31,346 nt of DNA from CAZFER01 sp964517495 (lineage in GTDB: Bacteria; Hinthialibacterota; Hinthialibacteria; Hinthialibacterales; Hinthialibacteraceae). Of this stretch, positions 31,260 through 31,346 are shown in pieces. A program made the translations under genes and the position numbers. Numbering within the stretch: the stretch's first letter is position 1; the number at the start of each line of letters is the position of its first letter. The notes beneath the pieces are model-generated. The model searched no databases. It had not been told where the DNA came from and saw nothing but the letters and a program-made list of their open reading frames with translations. The stretch lies in the NCBI GenBank assembly GCA_964517495.1, contig CAZFER010000073.1:1-31346 (forward strand), in the 5' to 3' direction.

Positions 31260-31287
31260 AATATATCGATGAATAGTATAGCATCAA
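31260..31287 (-). promoter_or_regulatory. Candidate promoter of the HicB remnant
   Basis: On the minus strand TTGATG (31287-31282) and TATATT (31265-31260) are spaced by 16 bp and lie about 34 bp before the HicB remnant start. The last 206 bp of the window contain no other recognisable gene. Confidence 0.4.
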
Positions 31288-31346
31288 TCCATACAAAAGT
31301 GCGATACGAGGCTTCATAAGGGTGTATGATGCTTGATGAATTTCAA

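Overview
The window looks like chromosome of a Gram-negative, free-living heterotroph of moderate GC from the planctomycete-like world (Planctomycetota, Lentisphaerota, Hydrogenedentota, Sumerlaeota and relatives). The signs are a Tat-exported Gfo/Idh oxidoreductase, a ThuA-HEAT-discoidin secreted protein, an SGNH lipoprotein of the type common in planctomycetes, a FGE-like lipoprotein, a pseudopilin with the FTLIELL leader, and an ECF sigma/anti-sigma pair. No rRNA, tRNA or CRISPR array was seen, and the phylum cannot be fixed from this sequence alone.

Left part (1-1713): the 3' end of a polymorphic toxin with a Tox-SHH-like nuclease tip, overlapped by 4 nt by a small acidic candidate immunity gene; then what looks like the 5' domain-I remnant of a group II intron inserted in a hairpin repeat; then a small membrane protein. 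A housekeeping block follows on the minus strand (rseP with three PDZ domains, proS, ribF). From 6517 a plus-strand overlapping operon encodes a GT-C glycosyltransferase, a membrane-anchored SGNH/AlgX-like enzyme and a gamma-glutamylcyclotransferase-like protein.

Middle (9600-17400): an SGNH lipoprotein, a VapBC-type toxin-antitoxin pair with a palindrome at its start, two unrecognised divergent overlapping ORFs, an ECF sigma factor with its zinc-finger anti-sigma factor, and a FGE-like lipoprotein in operon with a second GT-C membrane protein.

Right part (17400-31346): a pseudopilin followed by a 976-residue secreted protein of four tandem beta-sandwich modules; a cluster of nested hairpin repeats; a frameshifted orphan Phd/YefM antitoxin; a tandem double glutaminase whose first half has lost a catalytic glutamate; then a likely saccharide locus: Gfo/Idh oxidoreductase (interrupted by one in-frame TGA), ThuA-HEAT-F5/8C protein, and a GH32 fructan hydrolase. 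The window ends with a 29-codon remnant of a HicB antitoxin that abuts the GH32 stop codon.

The most notable points are the double glutaminase with a degenerate N-terminal copy, the TGA-interrupted oxidoreductase in an otherwise intact frame, the four-module secreted protein next to a pseudopilin, the toxin-immunity pair at the edge, and the series of decayed elements (intron, Phd, HicB) that suggests repeated mobile-element and TA turnover. Gene calls rest on motif reading only; no database search was possible.
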